Positions 59,394-64,000 of a stretch of 64,000 nt of DNA are shown here, in pieces. The stretch's first letter is position 1. Every line of letters starts with the position of its first letter. Source of the stretch: Branchiostoma belcheri. Taxonomy: Eukaryota; Chordata; Leptocardii; Amphioxiformes; Branchiostomatidae. The stretch spans positions 774,517 to 838,516 of the forward strand of contig NW_017802392.1 of the NCBI RefSeq assembly GCF_001625305.1. The letters are read 5' to 3'. The notes under the pieces are model-generated. The model was given only the letters and a program-made list of their open reading frames with translations. It ran no database searches and had not been told where the DNA came from. The position numbers and the translations under genes were made by a program.

Positions 59394-59645
59394 ATCGTGA
59401 GATCCCTGATATTGTACTAGCTGTGTAACGTTACATATCTGTGTACACATCTGTGTATTTTCTGAAAAGTCAGTAAATTGCAGCTTTTTTAAGTGGCTAA
59501 ATGTTGGTGATCAATGTATTGATAAGCGGCATGGCACCCTTTTTGACAAGAAGAATGGAAAATTCCGACCCGCGTTTATTACAGAAATGACAGCCCGTCG
59601 AGCTAAGAGGGTCAAATTTGGCTTCGAACACAGAAGAAAACTCCT
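59394..59645 (-). mobile_element. TTAA-type MITE fragment at the head of locus copy 3
   Basis: It contains ATTGATAAGCGGCATGGCAC, the CCCGCGTTTATTACAG region and CCCGTCGAGCTAAG. It is shared with 31613-31862 of copy 2 and, inverted and diverged, with 9796-9920 of copy 1. The stretch 59025-59393 before it begins GGCCACACCAATTTAATTTT, a half MITE end, and holds nothing else recognised. Confidence 0.6.
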
Positions 59646-60080
59646 GAAATATCGATGTTTTAAACATTACCAGGGCAAACGATAACACATGTTATGTCTA
59701 AGAAAATTAGTCTCTAGGATTAGTATATAGTACACAGACCCGGTATTAATTTAAAATTAAAATCCAAAGAAACGATACCTGACACGATCCCCGCCTGCAA
59801 CCTGGTTGACACAGCCATACAGCTCATCCGCTGGAAGTTCAGGAATGACCAGACGATAACATTCATATTAAAATACATTCATATCTTCTTTTATTATGTC
59901 CATTGACCAATTAAATGACAGTTTAAGCGTAAAAATATAACAGTATACACTAGAGGTTGACTTGAAACATCAAGTTGGCTAGGAATTATGCATTTAAAAT
60001 ACAAATTTGTTATGTTTAACGCACAACTTTCAAGTACTTTCCTCCCAGCGTTCGATCCGCCATGTTTTGCTGCCGTTGCC

Positions 60081-60135
60081 ATGGACACGGGTTCTATTTA
60101 CTACACAGATGAGAAGTTGCTAGCTCTCGAAGCAG
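60081..60135 (+). other. Possible upstream first exon, copy 3 (MDTGSIYYTDEK)
   Basis: Identical in protein to copy 2 (MDTGSIYYTDEKLLALEA) and ends at GCAG|GTGGGT. See the copy 1 entry for why its coding role is uncertain. Confidence 0.35.
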
Positions 60136-60523
60136 GTGGGTTTCTTTTGTCTCCACTCTTAGGCTAAAAACTCGGCTAAATATTAATGTAACAGTACGAA
60201 TTATAGTCAGATATTACTCCTACGTTTTCTCAGCACATAGACGGAATTGTGGGGCGATAGAAAGTGGGTGTTTTAGTCAAAAGTACCGACAAACATTCGA
60301 TTTTTACAATAACTTGATAAGACGAGGTTAAAGCCACCATATTGTATTACTACCACCTGTGGGGACAACACCACGATGTTCTAATCTTCGAAAATTTACC
60401 GCCAGTTTCTTTGTCGCAACATTTTAAGAGTTATAATACTTTTGCGTAACCCAAAACGTCTGTTTTTAAATCAGTTTGTATGAACTCTGTAGGCGTTGTA
60501 TCATCTGCGTTTCGTAGTCAACA

Positions 60524-62299
60524 ATGGCGACAGCAAAGTCAACCAAACAGTCAAACTTCAGCGTTGAGCAGGAGTCGATGTTTAGAAGGATGATCCGAAA
60601 AGTGAGAAAAGGATCATCAGAAGACGACTTGGAAGTTGGCAGTACGACCAAGGTAAGCTTTTTTTTCTTAGAAAGCTTTTTTTACCGTCGTTGTAACGCG
60701 TTGTTGTTTGTGTTACTTAAAGTAAACAACGTAACTTTAGTAGCCAACATTATTGTCGGATGAATTTTGTTTTTGTTTTAAAAACTCCACGTTAAGTAAA
60801 GTTTGTAGATGCTTCACTAGGTCAAGTTATGTTAATATTTCAATGCCACAAATTGTGTATTTAAACCAAGAAATGTGTTTTTGATAATTCAAATATTCAT
60901 TTAAACCTATTTTAAAGCTGAAGACTAAATACAAACCTACAGTGTATAGTAGACTCTATGACTCCATAATTTGATTCAAACTCATTTCGAGAAATGCTTT
61001 GATTACTGAATAGTCTTATAGCTAATATTTTGCCATTGGACCAAAACTTTGAAATGTTATATTTGGAATGCATCATTTGCACAAGTTACATACGGTGGAC
61101 TGTAAGGATTCCTGTATATCATTTCTAAGGTTTATTTGAACATTTTGATATATTTTTATACTCACATCAATGTATAGTTTTTTGGTTCTTGAATTTTAAG
61201 AAATGCTGAACTGAAAGACAATCATGACAACAGAATCTATGGGGAATTAGACTCTAACTTGGAACACATAGTTTGAAAGACTGGTGCATTTAACAAAACA
61301 AAAATCCTGTTTTCATTATTGACATTATGTTACATTTTTAGCCCAAAATGTCCAAGAACCTGTTAAGTTAATTGATGTGGGTTTTATCATGTTTTTTCTT
61401 TGCTATGATTTGTTTTCTTTGTTTTTATATTGCTCTTAATGTGGTATATTCCCTTTTCTACTCAGCCAAGTCAGAGAGGAGACACAGAACACTCTTTAAG
61501 GGAGTAAGAACTCAGTTTTAGTCAGCTTTAGCTACTGCCATATATAGTCAGAAGTAGTCAGACATTTGAGCTATAATTGTGAAACAAGGAAAGAAAAGAC
61601 ACAGTCATCACATTTTTTTTATTTGTTTAGGTCACACCAATTTGATTTGTTGGTTCTCAGATTTGCCTCTTCCTTTTTTTTGTCTGATTTGCAAAAAAAA
61701 AAAAAGAATTCTGGACCTGAATCAACTTATATTATATGCTCATATTTTGCCACCATAAGTTGAAAAAAGTCCTTTTCTTCCTGGTTGCTATAGTTTTTCT
61801 ATCTATCAAAGCAGTGGTTTGATTAAAGTTCAAAATTTATTGTTAGAATATTAACCCAGCCTTTTGTGTTGACTTCAATGCTCCTTTTCTGGCATTCAGG
61901 GCTATACTAATATGCTTAGACCTGTTTCTATTTTAATTTTTTTTCACCCTGGATTGCTTTATATTTTTCGGAAAAATCTGAGAACCAACAAATTTAATTG
62001 GTGTGGCCTTATACCAAGTATGGGGAGGGGGGCAAATAATGGGGAGGGGTGGTTTGAATTGTTACTGTTAGAAAAGAAATGTGTCAGTACAATACCAAAT
62101 ACTTTCACTAGGAAGATTTTAAATTGACAAACTAGTGAAGCACAAATATGATATTTTATTTTAGTAATGATGACATACATATTAACTGTCTTAAAAATAT
62201 CATATAATCATAACATGGTCACTTACTATATTACTTTTTTCATTTTAGAGCCAAAGAGTGCAGAGGTGGCCTTCTGGGACACCTACAAGACCTCCAGAT
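60524..62299 (+). CDS. Coiled-coil gene head, copy 3 (continues off window)
   Basis: Exons 60524-60652, 61466-61503 and 62249-62299 have the same lengths and phases as in copies 1 and 2. Exon 1 differs from copy 1 only in GSTTK for GSRTK; exon 3 reads EAKECRGGLLGHLQDLQM as in copy 1. The following intron carries the TTCTTG minisatellite (62650-63360) and matches copy 1's intron 3 in inverted orientation to the window end. The next expected exon (RLQAQGAKYNKQENVIL in copy 1) would lie just beyond the right edge. Probably a functional paralogue, though this cannot be shown here. Confidence 0.75.
61630..62008. mobile_element. Harbinger-type MITE (379 bp), copy 3 intron
   Basis: Bounded by TTA at 61627-61629 and 62009-62011. 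Nearly identical to the copy 2 MITE at 33832-34210, indicating that copies 2 and 3 separated more recently than either did from copy 1. Confidence 0.8.
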
Positions 62300-62649
62300 G
62301 TAAGTAATAAGCATACTTATTAAATATTCCCGAAAATATTGGCAGATGTAAAGAGAGATTAAATATCAATCCAACAGCATGTTTAGTTCAACAACTGTAA
62401 CAATGTAAAATGCAAATCAAGAGGTGTTGTTAGTATTTTATGAAGACCGACCTTAACATACTTTGGGTCATGCTCTGTTTGAGTCATATAATGCTAACAG
62501 GCTGGCCGCCGAGATGTCGCATCTTAGAGAGTCTCAAAATTCAATATGCTCAAATCTAGTGAACTATCTAGTGATATTGTCTAGCCTCACTGTTACTGTT
62601 ATAACATCATGTGTCACCCAATGCTCATTAAGCAGCATTTCAGAAAAAA

Positions 62650-63360
62650 AAAATTCTGAACACAAGAAAAAGATTTCTTGACCTAAGAGCTAACTGGTCT
62701 TGAAGCAAGAAAAACATTCTAACAGAAGAAAATATTTCCTGAACTAAGAGTTAACTGTTCTTGTAGCAAGAAAGCCATTATGCACACAAGATAAGATTTC
62801 TTGAATTAGAAGCTGACTGTTCTTGCAGCAAGAAAACCATTCTGTACACAAGAAAAGATTTCTTGAACTATGAGCTAACTGTTCTTGTAGCAAGAAAACC
62901 ATTCTGTACACAAGAAAAGATTTCTTGAACTATGAGCTTATAACTATTCTTGTAGCAAAAAAAAACATTCTGTACACAAGAAAAGATTTCTTGAACTAAA
63001 ACTGTTCTTGTAGGAAAAAAAACCTTTCTGTACATAAGAAAAGATTTCTTAAACTAAAATGGTTCTTGTAGCAAGTAAACCATTCTGTACATAAGAAAAG
63101 ATTTCTTAAACTAAAATGGTTCTTGTAGGAAGAAAACCATTCTGTACACAAGGAAAGATTTCTTGACTTAAGAGCTAACTGTTCGTGTAGCAAGAAAACC
63201 ATTCTAACCAAAGAAAATATTTCCTGAACTAAGACTTACTTAACTGTTCTTGTAACAATTAAGCCATTCTGGCCCCCAAAAAGATTTTTTGAATTAGGAG
63301 CTTAAAGTGTTCTTGTAGCAAGAAAACCATTCTGTACACAAGAAAAGATTTCTTGACGAA
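62650..63360. repeat. TTCTTG/CAAGAA minisatellite, inverted relative to 5690-6420
   Basis: About ten units of CTGTTCTTGTAGCAAGAAAA, CCATTCTGTACACAAGAAAA and GATTTCTTGAACTAAGAGCT type. It is more regular than the array at 5690-6420, suggesting better homogenisation here. Confidence 0.9.
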
Positions 63361-64000
63361 AATGAATATATATTGTCATATATTTATATGTCACTGCCAT
63401 GTATCCTTATAATATAAAACAGAAAATAATGTTGTATAGCAGCTAAATGTTATAGTTATCAATTATAGTATAGGTTAGGTTACTGTATAGGACAAGCCTG
63501 TTGACAGTGTTTATTACAACATTTATTATGTACAATGTATCAAAATCAAGAATATCATATGAATTAACTAACAAGCCATTACACAGTATACATGACATCA
63601 TTCTGACATAATATTCAGCCAACCCTGCAGTTTTGGCATTGCAACATTGGCACAGTCACACTCTTTGGACACTTTAAAGAAAAGGAAAGACCTTTGTTAG
63701 TTTGCACTCTATGCATGATGTTCTGAAGGCAACAAAGTCAAAAGAGGATGCTAGAAAATACTAGAGTTGATTACTTCAAGTAAACATGCAGTTATACACA
63801 GTCACTGTACCAAACAATATACCAGAGATAATTTTGAAATCAACTCTAATGACAATGTAGCAATATTTGTATTGTATGAAGTCTGAAAATAAATGTCATA
63901 AACGTCCTTGATGAGGAAAAAAAGGAAATTGAGAAAATAATTCTAACAGTTAAGGAAGAAAAACAATCATCGGTATCACACTTTCTAGATGAGGAAAACC

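Larger units (their letters stand above)
59500..64000. repeat. Arm of a large inverted duplication with 4.9-10.05 kb
   Basis: Read in reverse complement, 59500-64000 follows 4900-10050 feature by feature: MITE fragment, MDTGS frame, MATAKSTK exon, 38-nt exon, Harbinger MITE, 51-nt exon, minisatellite, and the 'ccaaagagtgtgactgtgcc' block. The similarity runs to the window edge, so the true arm is longer. Copy 2 (30.9-34.5 kb) shares the first part in direct orientation. Confidence 0.85.

Noticed and set aside
1..64000. CRISPR array, operon or prokaryotic gene cluster
   Set aside because: Introns, MITEs, SINEs and animal domain families show a nuclear animal genome; the tandem arrays lack regular unique spacers.

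Overview
This is a eukaryotic, animal-type genomic window: AT-rich, intron-rich (GT..AG exons of 33-900 bp joined in consistent phases), full of MITEs, SINEs, LINE remnants and minisatellites, with one 21-base assembly gap. The families present (a type II transmembrane C-type lectin with a YEDAD-type tail, an LRR transmembrane receptor with a repeated IQPYAxxYxD tail, an F5/8C secreted protein, tRNA-like SINEs) point to an invertebrate deuterostome, most likely a lancelet (Branchiostoma). That assignment is inference.

Layout. 1-9.3 kb: minus-strand coiled-coil gene built from phase-matched exon cassettes, running off the left edge. 9.8-13.6 kb: nested mobile elements (a TTAA-type MITE split by a 2.7 kb hAT element, itself holding a LINE tail). 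14.2-16.6 kb: plus-strand LRR transmembrane receptor with a broken LRRCT. 19.5-26.8 kb: intact seven-exon plus-strand C-type lectin. 29.5-30.6 kb: decayed non-LTR reverse transcriptase. 30.9-34.5 kb: second, truncated copy of the coiled-coil gene head, on the plus strand. 36.3-47.0 kb: minus-strand secreted F5/8C protein with a possible convertase site and a cysteine-bearing C-terminus; its 8.6 kb first intron holds MITEs, repeats and a possible short plus-strand transcript. 48.5-57.3 kb: an 8.8 kb TTAA-flanked DNA transposon with inverted repeats over 1.3 kb long and a multi-exon, inactivated RNase-H-like (possibly Sola-like) transposase gene. 58.0-58.9 kb: a piggyBac-like MITE with a visible empty site in the paralogous block. 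59.4-64 kb: third copy of the coiled-coil gene head, inverted relative to the first and continuing off the right edge.

The coiled-coil locus head exists three times (minus, plus, plus) with the same Harbinger-type MITE in the same intron, so that insertion predates the duplications. The lectin and LRR receptor lie in the same orientation and both look like cell-surface recognition proteins; the F5/8C protein looks secreted. No functional link between them can be read from sequence alone. The most unusual items are the large TTAA transposon, the F5/8C-plus-cysteine-rich precursor, the LRR receptor's repeated tyrosine tail, and the exon-cassette coiled-coil gene with its inverted triplication.
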